From: Xylanibacter muris
GTDB lineage: Bacteria > Bacteroidota > Bacteroidia > Bacteroidales > Bacteroidaceae
Assembly (NCBI RefSeq): GCF_013166605.1
Contig: NZ_JABKKF010000011.1
Location: 1 to 64,000, forward strand
Length of the DNA stretch: 64,000 nucleotides
Direction of reading: 5' to 3'
A model generated the notes under the pieces. That model was not told the DNA's origin and ran no database searches. It was given only the letters and a program-made list of their open reading frames with translations. A program made the translations under genes and the position numbers. Within the stretch, counting starts at the first letter, position 1. Every line of letters begins with the position of its first letter. This document shows, piece by piece, positions 26,683 through 35,678 of the stretch.

Positions 26683-27555
26683 ATGATTTCTGTCATAATA
26701 ACAACGTATAAACGCGAAATGCTTATTTTAAAACGGGCAATAGACACTGTGTGGAATCAAACATATTCAGATGTTGAGTTGATAATTGTAAATGATTATC
26801 CTCCATACATTGAGAAAATAAATCAATTGATTGAGAAGAATTACATGGGAAAAAGATTATTCATTATTCATAATGAGGCAAATATGGGTGCATGTTATTC
26901 TCGGAATGAAGGCATAAAGAATGCTAATGGAGAATATATCGCATTTCTTGACGATGATGATGAATGGTTTCCGGAAAAACTATCTAAACAATATGCCGCA
27001 ATATCTAAAAACTCTAATATAGCAATGGTTTATTGCTCTGGGATAAATGTTTATTCTAATGGCAATAAAAATGAAATGTCTTTCATTAAAGATACGTGTG
27101 ACACTCCGTTAAAAAATTTATTAGCCACTAATTATATAGGTGGAAGTTCATTTCCTTTGATAAGAAAAGAAGTTTTATGTGAATTAAATGGATTTGATAC
27201 CGTTTTACTTTCCTCACAAGATTATGATTTATGGATTCGTATTGTGTCAGAATATAATATTGTTTTTATATCCGAACCTCTTGTCTTATATTATATAATG
27301 GAGGATTCCATAACAAGTAATCCGTCAAAGAGGATTCAAGGTTATAATACTTTATTGAGAAAACATAAAGTATTATATCAAAGATTTCCACAGAGTGCAA
27401 TCGGAATATTCAAATCTATAATATCTGTATATGTAGAACATCGTTATTATAATAAGGTAGCTTATTATTTATTGAAATCATTTCAATATTTCCCTTATAA
27501 TTTATCTTTATTACGTTTTTGGAGTATTTGTCTTTTAAAGAAACTTTTATTGTAG
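26683..27555 (+). CDS. Glycosyltransferase family 2
   Basis: A GT-A fold transferase of 290 residues. MISVIITTYKREMLI starts the nucleotide-binding domain, GACYSRNEGI and FLDDDDEWFP give the DxD metal site (near residues 86-90), and SQDYDLWIRI forms the acceptor-side ED-like motif. It transfers one sugar of the repeat unit in the cytoplasm; donor and linkage are unknown. No membrane segment is needed at the N-terminus. It is part of the tight operon with eight bases to the polymerase gene and one base to the next gene. Confidence 0.9.
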   Translation: MISVIITTYKREMLILKRAIDTVWNQTYSDVELIIVNDYPPYIEKINQLIEKNYMGKRLFIIHNEANMGACYSRNEGIKNANGEYIAFLDDDDEWFPEKLSKQYAAISKNSNIAMVYCSGINVYSNGNKNEMSFIKDTCDTPLKNLLATNYIGGSSFPLIRKEVLCELNGFDTVLLSSQDYDLWIRIVSEYNIVFISEPLVLYYIMEDSITSNPSKRIQGYNTLLRKHKVLYQRFPQSAIGIFKSIISVYVEHRYYNKVAYYLLKSFQYFPYNLSLLRFWSICLLKKLLL

Positions 27556-27556
27556 T

Positions 27557-28177
27557 ATGAAATATACTTTTTTCTTCATTTCTAAACTATTAAGACTGTG
27601 TTATTGTTGTATGTGTATGCATTTGTCTACACTCTTCACGAAAATAAAATTTTGGACAAATAACGTCTCGTTTGGTCGAAATCTGGAAAGTTCCGGTATA
27701 CCTTTTGTTCATTTGTCTTTGCATGCCTCATGTGATATAGGATGTAATTTCACAATAGGTAATTGGGCTGTTTTAAATGCCTCTGGCATTAAGGGAAAAA
27801 GTAAGATAGAAGTTCGCAATAATGCCCATTTAAAAATAGGAGATAATGTTGGTATGACAGCAACAACCATAATGTGCTTTAATAAAATCTTAATAGGTGA
27901 TAATGTAAAATTGGGGGTTGGTGTACATATATATGATACAGATTTCCATAATATAGATCCCATGAAACGTTTGGCTGGTGATAATATTCAAACGGTGAAA
28001 ACAAAACCGGTTGTGATAGGAAACAATGTGTTCATTGGAGCTTATAGTATAATTTTAAAAGGTGTAACTATTGGAGAAAATTCGGTTATTGGAGCAGGTG
28101 CTGTTGTAACCAAAAGTATACCAGCTAATGAAATATGGGCAGGAAACCCTGCTAAATGTGTAAAGATACTAAAATAA
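27557..28177 (+). CDS. Hexapeptide-repeat acyltransferase (WcaF-like)
   Basis: A 206-residue protein with an N-terminal hydrophobic stretch followed by a left-handed beta-helix. Repeats include CNFTIGNWAVLNASG, NNVFIGAYSIILKGVTIG and NSVIGAGAVVTKSIPANE, and HIYDTDFHN holds the His expected at the active site. It probably acetylates a repeat-unit sugar. It is a second hexapeptide enzyme in the locus and differs from that at 24960-25487, so at least two O-acyl positions are possible in addition to that of the broken acyltransferase. Confidence 0.88.
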   Translation: MKYTFFFISKLLRLCYCCMCMHLSTLFTKIKFWTNNVSFGRNLESSGIPFVHLSLHASCDIGCNFTIGNWAVLNASGIKGKSKIEVRNNAHLKIGDNVGMTATTIMCFNKILIGDNVKLGVGVHIYDTDFHNIDPMKRLAGDNIQTVKTKPVVIGNNVFIGAYSIILKGVTIGENSVIGAGAVVTKSIPANEIWAGNPAKCVKILK

Positions 28178-28178
28178 T

Positions 28179-29237
28179 ATGATAAAGAAGTTGATCATTG
28201 CGGATATAAAGAGTCCTAATAATCGTGGATTTTGTACGGGACATTTTTTTTCTGTTGCAAGGAATTATTATGAATTGTTTAACAAGGAAACAAAGATATT
28301 AGTTGCGGGAGGTCCAATTTATAATGGACAATTTAAAAATATCAGGTTGAATTTGCCTTATGATATAATGATACAAGGAGAATCAAAATGCAAGAGCAAA
28401 TTTAAGTATTTTAGAAATGCAAAAGTTTTATTTGAACAATCACATGGTGATATAATTGTTATTCAGCAAGGGGGCGTAATAACATCATTTATCGCAATAT
28501 TATTGTTTTACCATAAGAAAAGTCGTTTGTTTTTAATTCAGTATAGTAAAGAAGGCGTTTCTTCTATGGCAAAACGATTGCTTTATACTTTGGTGAAATA
28601 CAAAATTGACGGAATTATTTGTCCAAATGATATGGTTGGTAATGCGTATGGAAAACCTTATTGTGTTGTGCCAGATTATATATATATACCAAATACTAAT
28701 AATAAGATTAAAACATATTCTGAAAAAAAGTATGATATATGTTTTGTTGGTAGGATAGAAGAAGAAAAAGGTGTGCTTGATGTGGCTCATAAAATAGCTG
28801 GGACAAAATATAAAATGATAATTGCTGGTAAAATAAGGGATGAGAGCTTACAGAAGAGATTGGAAAATTTATGCTTAAATTGTTCAAACATAGAATTAAA
28901 TATAGGATACATTTCTGATGAAACTTATTATAATATCCTTCGTGACAGCCGTTTTTGCATATTGAATTATCAGGGAGAATATTCCAAGCGTAGTAGCGGT
29001 GTGGTTCTTGATACAATATTTAGCGATGTTCCAATTGTAGGAAAGCGTTGTACTGCGCTAAATTTTGTTGAAGATAATAATGTTGGCTTCATTTATGAAG
29101 ACTTGGCTAAACTTAATTTAGATGAGGTTATGAATGAAGCTTTTTACCAGAAATGCTTAGATAATATAAAAACATACAAACAAAAGCATTCGGAATACAA
29201 ACTGAAACTTGCTTCATTCCTTGGGATTTCCAAATAA
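28179..29237 (+). CDS. Glycosyltransferase family 4-like protein
   Basis: A 352-residue GT-B protein. The N-terminal Rossmann domain begins MIKKLIIADIKSPNNRGFC, and the second domain starts KYDICFVGRIEEEKGVLDV, a typical GT1/GT4 hinge and donor-site block. The usual E-x7-E motif is poorly preserved (region SSGVVLDTIFSDVPIVGKR), so it is a divergent member. It starts one base after the acyltransferase stop. A 35-base gap follows before the nucleotidyltransferase/kinase fusion, where composition begins to return toward the genome average. Confidence 0.75.
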   Translation: MIKKLIIADIKSPNNRGFCTGHFFSVARNYYELFNKETKILVAGGPIYNGQFKNIRLNLPYDIMIQGESKCKSKFKYFRNAKVLFEQSHGDIIVIQQGGVITSFIAILLFYHKKSRLFLIQYSKEGVSSMAKRLLYTLVKYKIDGIICPNDMVGNAYGKPYCVVPDYIYIPNTNNKIKTYSEKKYDICFVGRIEEEKGVLDVAHKIAGTKYKMIIAGKIRDESLQKRLENLCLNCSNIELNIGYISDETYYNILRDSRFCILNYQGEYSKRSSGVVLDTIFSDVPIVGKRCTALNFVEDNNVGFIYEDLAKLNLDEVMNEAFYQKCLDNIKTYKQKHSEYKLKLASFLGISK

Positions 29238-29272
29238 ATTTAATACAAATATACAATTACTTTATATTATTT

Positions 29273-30592
29273 ATGAATAAAGAACTGTTTCTTACTCAAT
29301 ACTTTTCAAAACTTAATTCAGACGATATAGATTATTTTGTATATGGAGAGTATGGTTGTTTACCCAAAGATACAGGTGGTAGTGACATCGACATTTTAAT
29401 TGTACAAAAGGATTTGCCAAGAGCTTTGCATGAATTAAAAGAGATGATAACTTTAAATAACATAGCTCTTTCCTCTTATTACGAATCGACAACAAATAAG
29501 TTTGTTAGACTTATTACAAAGGACTGGGGAGTACAAATCGATTTTTTTGGGGGGGGCTTCGTCTGGAAAACATTAGAATACTATAATCTTGAATATTTAC
29601 GTTCAAATATAATTTTGCATAATGGAATAAAGGTTCTTGATATTAAGGCGGGGTATTATTTGGATTTCTTTAAAGAAGTAATCCATATTGCTAATGTTAA
29701 AGACAAGTATTTAGATGGTTTTATCGCAGAATACAAGTCCAATGCTAATAGAAAGAATGAAATTAAAAGCATTTACGGTCAAGAGGTTTTGGATATTATA
29801 GAGCGTAATTTAGAGCATGAACAATTACGAAAGGCAATTCCAGAACTTTCATCTTTAATGCGGAAAGTCATATCGAAGAACAACTTTTTTGCAAGAATTA
29901 AATACTTTATATCTAAATTGTCACGAATGGCAAAATGTCCTGGTTATGTAATTTCTGTGCAAGGGACCGATGGTTCAGGTAAAAGTACAATAATAAACGC
30001 TATAACACCTTGGCTTGACGAGTGCTTTCATCATGGAATTATTTACAACCATCTTCGCCCGAATGTTTTTCCTGAATTGGGTGTACTATTGGGTAAAAAG
30101 GAAAAAACAGACAAGCCCGTTGTCGTGACCGACCCACACGCCCAGAAACCATCCGGTTTTATTGGGTCTATTGTGAGATGGGGATATTATATGCTGGATT
30201 ATACGTTTGGATACATGAAAGCTGTGATGCCTGTTATCAGAACAAAATCAAAAGTCTTTATCTTTGATCGCTATTATTATGACTATTATGTGGACCAGCA
30301 CCGTTCACGCACTTCACTCTCCCAATGGATTTTGAGATTTGGTGAATGTTTCGTGCCAACACCGGACTTGATTCTTTGTTTAGGTGGTGACCCGAAAAAA
30401 ATATATGAGCGCAAGCCAGAAACAAGTCTTGAAGAAGTTGCACGGCAAACAGAAGTATTGAAAGAATTCTGTAAGAAACGTAAGAAGGCTATTTGGATTG
30501 ATACAACGTTGCCCCCAGAAGAAAGTGTGCGCTTGACAAAGGAAGCTATTGTCAATATGTTGTCAAAAAGGTTTAAGCATACAGAACTATAA
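29273..30592 (+). CDS. Nucleotidyltransferase-like / thymidylate-kinase-like fusion protein
   Basis: A 439-residue two-domain protein. Residues 1-190 look like a polymerase-beta-type nucleotidyltransferase with GGSDID at 35-40 and VQIDFFGGG as the likely third acidic residue. Residues 220-439 are a P-loop kinase: GTDGSGKST at 231-239 and FDRYYYDYYVD with DRY at 332-334, as in thymidylate kinases. The family is seen in polysaccharide loci, often beside an APH-like kinase, and may phosphorylate or nucleotidylate a sugar or lipid intermediate; the substrate is unknown. The stop overlaps the ATG of the next GT4 gene by one base. It is not the housekeeping tmk, given the NTase fusion and context. 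Confidence 0.75.
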   Translation: MNKELFLTQYFSKLNSDDIDYFVYGEYGCLPKDTGGSDIDILIVQKDLPRALHELKEMITLNNIALSSYYESTTNKFVRLITKDWGVQIDFFGGGFVWKTLEYYNLEYLRSNIILHNGIKVLDIKAGYYLDFFKEVIHIANVKDKYLDGFIAEYKSNANRKNEIKSIYGQEVLDIIERNLEHEQLRKAIPELSSLMRKVISKNNFFARIKYFISKLSRMAKCPGYVISVQGTDGSGKSTIINAITPWLDECFHHGIIYNHLRPNVFPELGVLLGKKEKTDKPVVVTDPHAQKPSGFIGSIVRWGYYMLDYTFGYMKAVMPVIRTKSKVFIFDRYYYDYYVDQHRSRTSLSQWILRFGECFVPTPDLILCLGGDPKKIYERKPETSLEEVARQTEVLKEFCKKRKKAIWIDTTLPPEESVRLTKEAIVNMLSKRFKHTEL

Positions 30593-31806
30593 TGAAAGTA
30601 TTGGTAAACTGCTATGCCTGTTCGCCTTATATGGGTAGCGAACCAGGCATGGGATGGAATTTTGTGAAGACGCTTGCCCCATATCATGAATTACATATTA
30701 TCACTGAGAGTAAGTTCCAGTCGGATTTGGAACAGTATTTTTCAGAAAATCCCAAAGAAAAAGATAAATTTCATTTTTATTTTATTCAGAAGGAAAGACA
30801 TAAAACGCTTCGTAAAATATGGCCGCCATCTTATTATTGGTTTTATAAACGTTGGCAACTCAAAGCATACGAATTAGCAAAAAAGATAGATGCAATAGAG
30901 CATTTTGATATTGTCCACCAGCTTAATATGGTCGGTTATCGTGAACCGGGATATTTATATAAACTGGATAAGCCGTTTGTTTGGGGGCCAATGGGAGGGT
31001 TTAATGTCACTCCGTGGATTTTATTGCCGACAATGGGCACAAAAGGTATGGTGTTTTATGGAATGAGAAACATCATTAACATTTGGCAAATGAAACACTC
31101 CTCGCGTGTTTCAGAGGCGGTCAGAAATAGCGCTGCCATAATCACAGCAACAAAAGATGACCACGACGCTGTTTTAAAACTTTGGAATAAGGAGAATACA
31201 GTTATTCCAGAAGTTGGTTTCCAAAACATGGAAACATGTAATATCCTAAAACGTGAAGGCAAGTTGAAAATTTGTTGGTCAGGATTACATATTCCGCGAA
31301 AGTCTCTAAACTTATTGTTTGAAGCTTTGGCGAATATGCCCTATAAGAATGAGGTGGAACTTCATGTAATTGGAGAGGGAGAGTGTACTTCAAAGTGGAA
31401 ATGTATGGCAGAACATTTGGGTCTGACAAATATAATATGGCATGGTTGGGTAGAGAAAAAGGATGCTTTACGGATTATGCAGCAAAGTCATTTGTTTGTT
31501 ATAACAAGTTTGAGTGATGCTACCTCTACTGTTTTGCTTGAAGCTCTATCATTGGGATTACCGGTAATTGCAACAAACCATTTGGGGTTTGCAAATGTGG
31601 TTACAACAGATTGTGGAATAAAGATAGACTTGCATAATCATAAACAGGTAATAATGGATTTTGCCTCCGCAATATCCAAAGTTTGCAAAGACGAGAGTTT
31701 TAGATTGCAGCTTGCAAACGGTGCAAAGAAAAGAGCTGATGATTTTTCTTGGGAAGGAAAAGCAATGATGATAAATAAAATCTATAGAGAAATTGTAAAC
31801 ATATGA
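30592..31806 (+). CDS. Glycosyltransferase family 4
   Basis: A 404-residue GT-B enzyme. MKVLVNCYACSPYMGSEPGM contains the Gly-rich acceptor-domain loop, VWGPMGGFN is a recurrent block of this subgroup, and SDATSTVLLEALSLGLPVI is the donor-binding E-x7-E region. It overlaps the preceding fusion gene by one base and the following kinase-like gene by four, so the three are translationally coupled and probably work on the same glycan step. Confidence 0.88.
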   Translation: MKVLVNCYACSPYMGSEPGMGWNFVKTLAPYHELHIITESKFQSDLEQYFSENPKEKDKFHFYFIQKERHKTLRKIWPPSYYWFYKRWQLKAYELAKKIDAIEHFDIVHQLNMVGYREPGYLYKLDKPFVWGPMGGFNVTPWILLPTMGTKGMVFYGMRNIINIWQMKHSSRVSEAVRNSAAIITATKDDHDAVLKLWNKENTVIPEVGFQNMETCNILKREGKLKICWSGLHIPRKSLNLLFEALANMPYKNEVELHVIGEGECTSKWKCMAEHLGLTNIIWHGWVEKKDALRIMQQSHLFVITSLSDATSTVLLEALSLGLPVIATNHLGFANVVTTDCGIKIDLHNHKQVIMDFASAISKVCKDESFRLQLANGAKKRADDFSWEGKAMMINKIYREIVNI

Positions 31807-32714
31807 AATACTATAAGTTTAAAACATTCACCACTTCTTATTATTTCCCCAAGTTGAACTCATCGCAACAATATATGTACGGATTGTACAGTGCGTATGG
31901 CGGTAAGTTGTCAAAACTTTATTGGTGGCTTTTCAGAAAAAGTGGTCTCGTCAGGTTTATTACATCCGTGGATGAGAATAAGTTATGTTTTCCTTATTCT
32001 ATGATTAAGAAAGCTGACGGTAATGATACTGTCATGTCTTTCAATATGGGAAGTCCAGGTGTAGAGCAAAAAATATCCATATTAGGATATGATAATACAT
32101 TAGGGATTCCATTTTTTGCCAAGTTTTCGCAAAAGGAAAGGGCTGTTGTTTTGACTCGCAATGAGTTGGCCGTGTACAGAACATTGACAGGAACAGGGCT
32201 TACCCCTAAACTTCTTAAAGATATAAAAGGTGATGGATTTGTTTATATGAAATCAGAATATATCAAAGGCTCTCGTCCAAAGGAGAAAACTTTGACAGAA
32301 AATATTCTTCAATTATGCATTGTCTTGAAAAATTACCATCTTTCTGATTGCATGGAAAATGCCGATGGCTTGAAAATGTCATTAAGCCATGGCGATTTTT
32401 GTCCATGGAATATACTTGTCTCAGAAAATAAAACGAATATTATTGATTGGGAATTAGCTGAGGACAGACCGTTGGGATACGATCTTTTTACTTATATATG
32501 TCAAGTTTCAGCCTTGTTTGAACCAAACAAGCCCCTACTTCAAGCTGCAGATGAAAATATCAAAATGGTTAAGAGATATTTTTCCGCATCTGGTGTTGAA
32601 GATTACATTCCTTATCTTTTGTATTTTGCAAAATCAAAGATGGAATATGAAACAGATAAAGATAACAAGATACTAATGGATAAATATTCCGAACTTTATT
32701 CAATGGTAAAATAA
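31803..32714 (+). CDS. Aminoglycoside-phosphotransferase-like kinase
   Basis: A 303-residue protein with the APH/choline-kinase catalytic signature LSHGDFCPWNILV (catalytic Asp198, metal-binding Asn203) and IIDWE (metal-binding Asp215). The N-terminal lobe is divergent. Given the locus, it probably phosphorylates a glycan, sugar or lipid carrier and is unlikely to confer drug resistance. The start overlaps the GT4 stop in an ATGA arrangement. It forms a cassette with the NTase/kinase fusion and the GT4 gene. Confidence 0.75.
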   Translation: MKYYKFKTFTTSYYFPKLNSSQQYMYGLYSAYGGKLSKLYWWLFRKSGLVRFITSVDENKLCFPYSMIKKADGNDTVMSFNMGSPGVEQKISILGYDNTLGIPFFAKFSQKERAVVLTRNELAVYRTLTGTGLTPKLLKDIKGDGFVYMKSEYIKGSRPKEKTLTENILQLCIVLKNYHLSDCMENADGLKMSLSHGDFCPWNILVSENKTNIIDWELAEDRPLGYDLFTYICQVSALFEPNKPLLQAADENIKMVKRYFSASGVEDYIPYLLYFAKSKMEYETDKDNKILMDKYSELYSMVK

Positions 32715-32725
32715 ACGATAACGAC

Positions 32726-32759
32726 AGTATGTGACTGTAATAATAAATAATCACATACT
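32726..32759 (+). terminator. Possible terminator hairpin after the APH-like gene
   Basis: AGTATGTGA and TCACATACT form a perfect 9-bp stem with a 16-base A+T-rich loop, starting 11 bases after the stop codon. The downstream side is TTTAAAAAC, not a clean U-run, so termination may be partial. Confidence 0.4.
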
Positions 32760-32805
32760 TTAAAAACAACAGGTTTTTATTGAAAACCAAGCCAATAAAT
32801 ATTTT

Positions 32806-33063
32806 ATGTCTCCTTTAAAAACGATATTGGAAGCTATATGCCATCGTTTTTTAAACAGAACTGTCTTCCCCTTTTCCTTATGGAAGGTATTTGTACAGTC
32901 GCTGGAAATATTTAAAGGTATGCAGTTTGTTCCGGATGACGCCAATATGGTGATAAAACCATGGAGTAGGGCAAGTGATAATAAACTGTGTCCGTATGCA
33001 ATGTTATGGAGACATTGGAATCTTAGTGGATATACGCCTTGTAAACGAACAGAAACATTATAG
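32806..33063 (+). CDS. Small hypothetical protein, possibly a fragment
   Basis: An 85-codon frame starting MSPLKTILEAICHRFL ends three bases before the next glycosyltransferase gene. It contains several aromatic and basic residues (PWSRASDNKLCPYAMLWRHW) but no family I can name. Its tight spacing to the following gene favours a real gene, while its short length suggests a truncated enzyme. Confidence 0.35.
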   Translation: MSPLKTILEAICHRFLNRTVFPFSLWKVFVQSLEIFKGMQFVPDDANMVIKPWSRASDNKLCPYAMLWRHWNLSGYTPCKRTETL

Positions 33064-33066
33064 AAA

Positions 33067-34176
33067 ATGAACAAAAATAAGGTTTTATTTGTCCTGCACA
33101 TGCCTCCTCCTGTGCATGGGGCTGCTATGGTAGGGAAATACATTCATGACAGTGAACTTGTGAACAATAAGTATATTTGTGAGTATATTAATCTTACTAC
33201 TGCAAAAGATTTACAAGACATTGGTAAGGGCAGTTTTCGGAAACTATGGAAGTTTATAAAGCTTCTATATCATGTTATAACTGGAATATTGAGATTCAAG
33301 CCTGCATTGGTCTATATTACACCCAATTCCTGTGGCGGGGCTTTTTACAAAGATTTTATTGTCGTTCAATTTGTCAAATGCTTAGGATGTAAGGTTGTAG
33401 TGCATTATCATAACAAAGGAGTGGCAACACGACAGGATAGAACCATTGACAATATGCTGTATCGCAGGTTTTTCAAGGGAGTCAAGGTAATATTGCTTGC
33501 AGAAGCGTTATATAAAGATGTGGAGAAATATGTAAAACGTGAGGATGTTTACATTTGTCCGAATGGCATTCCGGAATCTTTGGTATCAGAACCTGTGGCA
33601 GAGCGGCATAACCGTATTCCGCATTTGTTGTTTCTGTCTAATTTGATAGAAAGTAAAGGAGTTATCGTTTTACTTGATGCGTTGAAGATATTGAAAGATA
33701 ATGGATGTTCGTTTGTGTGCGACTTTGTTGGTGGGGAAACATCTGAAATTGATAAGACACGTTTTGAAGAAGAAGTGCGAAACCGATGCTTGAACGGTTC
33801 GGTGGTATATCATGGAAAAAAATATGGAAAAGATAAAGAACGTTTTTTCCTTGATGCGGATATTTTTGTTTTTCCCACTTTCTATTACAATGAGTGTTTC
33901 CCTTTGGTCTTGTTGGAAGCCATACAATATGGTTTACCATGTGTCTCAACGAATGAAGGTGGAATAAGGGATGTAGTAAAGAATAATGAAAATGGCTTAA
34001 TATCAGAAAGGATGAATCCTCTGTCTTTGGCTGATTGTATCTCAACATTATTGGCTGATAAGGATCTTTGTGAGAAGATGGGGGAGAAAGGCTACAGAAT
34101 GTTTAAAGAGCATTTTACATTACAGGCTTTTGAAAGAAAATTTGTGGAAGTAATAGAGAACGCCATTGGTATGTAA
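33067..34176 (+). CDS. Glycosyltransferase family 4
   Basis: A 369-residue GT-B enzyme. The start MNKNKVLFVLHMPPPVHGAAM has the PPPVHGAA motif of a GT4 subgroup common in Bacteroidetes capsule loci. The donor domain begins HLLFLSNLIESKGVIVLL, and FPTFYYNECFPLVLLEAIQY is the E-x7-E region. It transfers a sugar to the lipid-linked repeat unit in the cytoplasm; specificity is unknown. It is the last GT4 gene of the locus, separated from the WecG-like gene by a 330-base gap holding a gene remnant. Confidence 0.9.
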   Translation: MNKNKVLFVLHMPPPVHGAAMVGKYIHDSELVNNKYICEYINLTTAKDLQDIGKGSFRKLWKFIKLLYHVITGILRFKPALVYITPNSCGGAFYKDFIVVQFVKCLGCKVVVHYHNKGVATRQDRTIDNMLYRRFFKGVKVILLAEALYKDVEKYVKREDVYICPNGIPESLVSEPVAERHNRIPHLLFLSNLIESKGVIVLLDALKILKDNGCSFVCDFVGGETSEIDKTRFEEEVRNRCLNGSVVYHGKKYGKDKERFFLDADIFVFPTFYYNECFPLVLLEAIQYGLPCVSTNEGGIRDVVKNNENGLISERMNPLSLADCISTLLADKDLCEKMGEKGYRMFKEHFTLQAFERKFVEVIENAIGM

Positions 34177-34281
34177 ATGTTGGAATAACAGGAAAATTAT
34201 CACAACATTTATTCCCTGGCTGGTATGATATTTATGGTGTTTCTATTGTCGAGCCGAATGGTTATTTTTTGTCCATTATTA

Positions 34282-34398
34282 TTAGCCTGTTGTAAGGTTG
34301 AAGGTCTGCATGGCCTCGCGAAGGCCGTTTATTTCACGTTTGTAGTTTTCCGGATTAGACATTGATGCCGTAACCAGATAAGTTTTTGTGATATGTGA
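34282..34398 (-). pseudogene. Fragment of an AAA ATPase gene (DUF4143-type C-terminus)
   Basis: Read on the minus strand, about 38 codons end in a stop and give TKTYLVTASMSNPENYK and REINGLREAMQTFNL. This resembles the C-terminal end of the Bacteroidetes ATP-binding DUF4143 family, where an LVT-strand is followed by RE-x2-ALREA. A stop lies immediately upstream and nothing else of the gene remains. The assignment is tentative. Confidence 0.4.
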
Positions 34399-34504
34399 AA
34401 GTTTTCAATGAAATCGTTCATTATCAATGAACGATTTTGATGATAATGATTTAAAAACAGTTCTTGTTTTATATATAACGAAAATATTAGTACAATCAAG
34501 TAAT

Positions 34505-35257
34505 ATGCTTAGACTTAAGGAGTTGGCCATTTTAGAAAGCCGCGCAATGTTGGGGCGGTTGCCGGATGGAAAGTTGCTGATAAACACTATTAACGCGCAT
34601 TCTTACAACACTGCGCAGAATGACCGTCTGTTTGCCGAGGCTTTGACAAAGGGCGATGTGCTCATTCCCGACGGGGTGAGCATTGTGAAGGCATGCCGCA
34701 GGATAAAAGCAAAGTCGCAGCCCGTGGAGCGTATTGCCGGATGGGATTTGTTTTCCTTTGAGATGGACAAGCTGGAAAGAAGGAGTGCGGAACAGATAGA
34801 GAATGACAAGGATGCTTCAAGGCTCAAGGTTATGTTTATGGGGAGCTCGCAGAAGGTGCTCGACCTGATAGAAAAACGCATGGCTGTTGAGTATCCTCAT
34901 CTTGATGTCGCCACTTATTCACCTCCATATAAACCAGAGTTCTCGGTGGAGGACAATGATGCTATAATCAGGGCTATAAACGATGCCAACCCTGATTTGT
35001 TATGGATTGGCATGACAGCCCCAAAGCAGGAGAAGTGGACTTATTCCCACTGGAACGAGCTAAAGATACATTGTCATGTGGGCACAATAGGGGCCGTGTT
35101 TGATTTCTTTGCCGGAACGGTGGACCGTGCTCCGGCATGGTGGCAGGATCATGGGCTTGAGTGGCTTTATCGCCTGCTAAAGGAACCGCGACGTATGTGG
35201 CGGAGGTATATCATAGGCAATGTGAAGTTTGTGTGGAATATCTTTACTATAGGGTAA
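34505..35257 (+). CDS. WecG/TagA/CpsF-family glycosyltransferase
   Basis: A 250-residue GT26 enzyme that adds an N-acetylmannosamine-type or related sugar to a lipid-linked glycan. Family blocks are TINAHSYNTAQND, VLIPDGVSIVKACR, RIAGWDLF, WIGMTAPKQEKW, and GTIGAVFDFFAGTVDRAP. I use ATG 34505 because the family domain begins there; an in-frame ATG 26 codons upstream adds unrelated sequence. It is the last gene of the polysaccharide locus, is followed by a strong terminator, and has chromosomal base composition. Confidence 0.9.
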   Translation: MLRLKELAILESRAMLGRLPDGKLLINTINAHSYNTAQNDRLFAEALTKGDVLIPDGVSIVKACRRIKAKSQPVERIAGWDLFSFEMDKLERRSAEQIENDKDASRLKVMFMGSSQKVLDLIEKRMAVEYPHLDVATYSPPYKPEFSVEDNDAIIRAINDANPDLLWIGMTAPKQEKWTYSHWNELKIHCHVGTIGAVFDFFAGTVDRAPAWWQDHGLEWLYRLLKEPRRMWRRYIIGNVKFVWNIFTIG

Positions 35258-35281
35258 GATATTTTTAGAATTTGAATATAT

Positions 35282-35320
35282 AACAACAAAAAGGCGGAGG
35301 CGACTCCGCCTTTTGTTGTT
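35282..35320 (+). terminator. Intrinsic terminator of the polysaccharide locus
   Basis: A stem of about 16 bp (AAGGCGGA paired with TCCGCCTT, extended by AACAACAAA with TTTGTTGTT) has a 6-base loop and lies 25 bases past the WecG-like stop. The U-rich 3' arm supports termination on the plus strand. Confidence 0.85.
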
Positions 35321-35456
35321 ATGTGATAATGGCTCTAAACAATGAGATTTATAAACTATGGTATATATTGTAATCTTTTTGTTTTCTGCATTTTTAAATA
35401 TATACATCATAATGGTATAAAAACAGTATAACTTTTGGATGTGTCGCTTATAACTA

Positions 35457-35588
35457 TTATCTTTGCATAAGATAAGCGGCACCTCAGCAATTCAAAGCAA
35501 GCTTTATTGCGTTCGGTTTGCATTATCTTTGCATAAGATAAGCTGCACCTCATAAAACTCGAGTAAGTTTGATTGCTTTCGATTTGCG
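35457..35588 (+). repeat. 66-bp promoter-bearing tandem repeat, two copies plus a decayed third
   Basis: Two 66-bp units (35457-35522 and 35523-35588) each begin TTATCTTTGCATAAGATAAG and continue with a GCACCTCA block. A degenerate third copy runs to about 35625 with a further TATCTTTG at 35614-35621. Each unit holds a -7 promoter box within an inverted repeat, reading toward the divisome gene at 35679. The same 66-bp unit is repeated at 47535-47732. The remaining gap 35321-35456 shows nothing else. Confidence 0.75.
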
Positions 35589-35678
35589 TTTCCTTTGCAT
35601 TAAGATAATGCTGTATCTTTGCAAGATTTGAGGTGTGGTTGTCGAATTAGTGTAATAAATAAAATGAATTAGGAACAA

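Noticed and set aside
31803..32714. Aminoglycoside resistance gene
   Set aside because: The APH-like catalytic motif is real, but the gene is translationally coupled to glycosyltransferase genes, so a glycan-related kinase is more likely.
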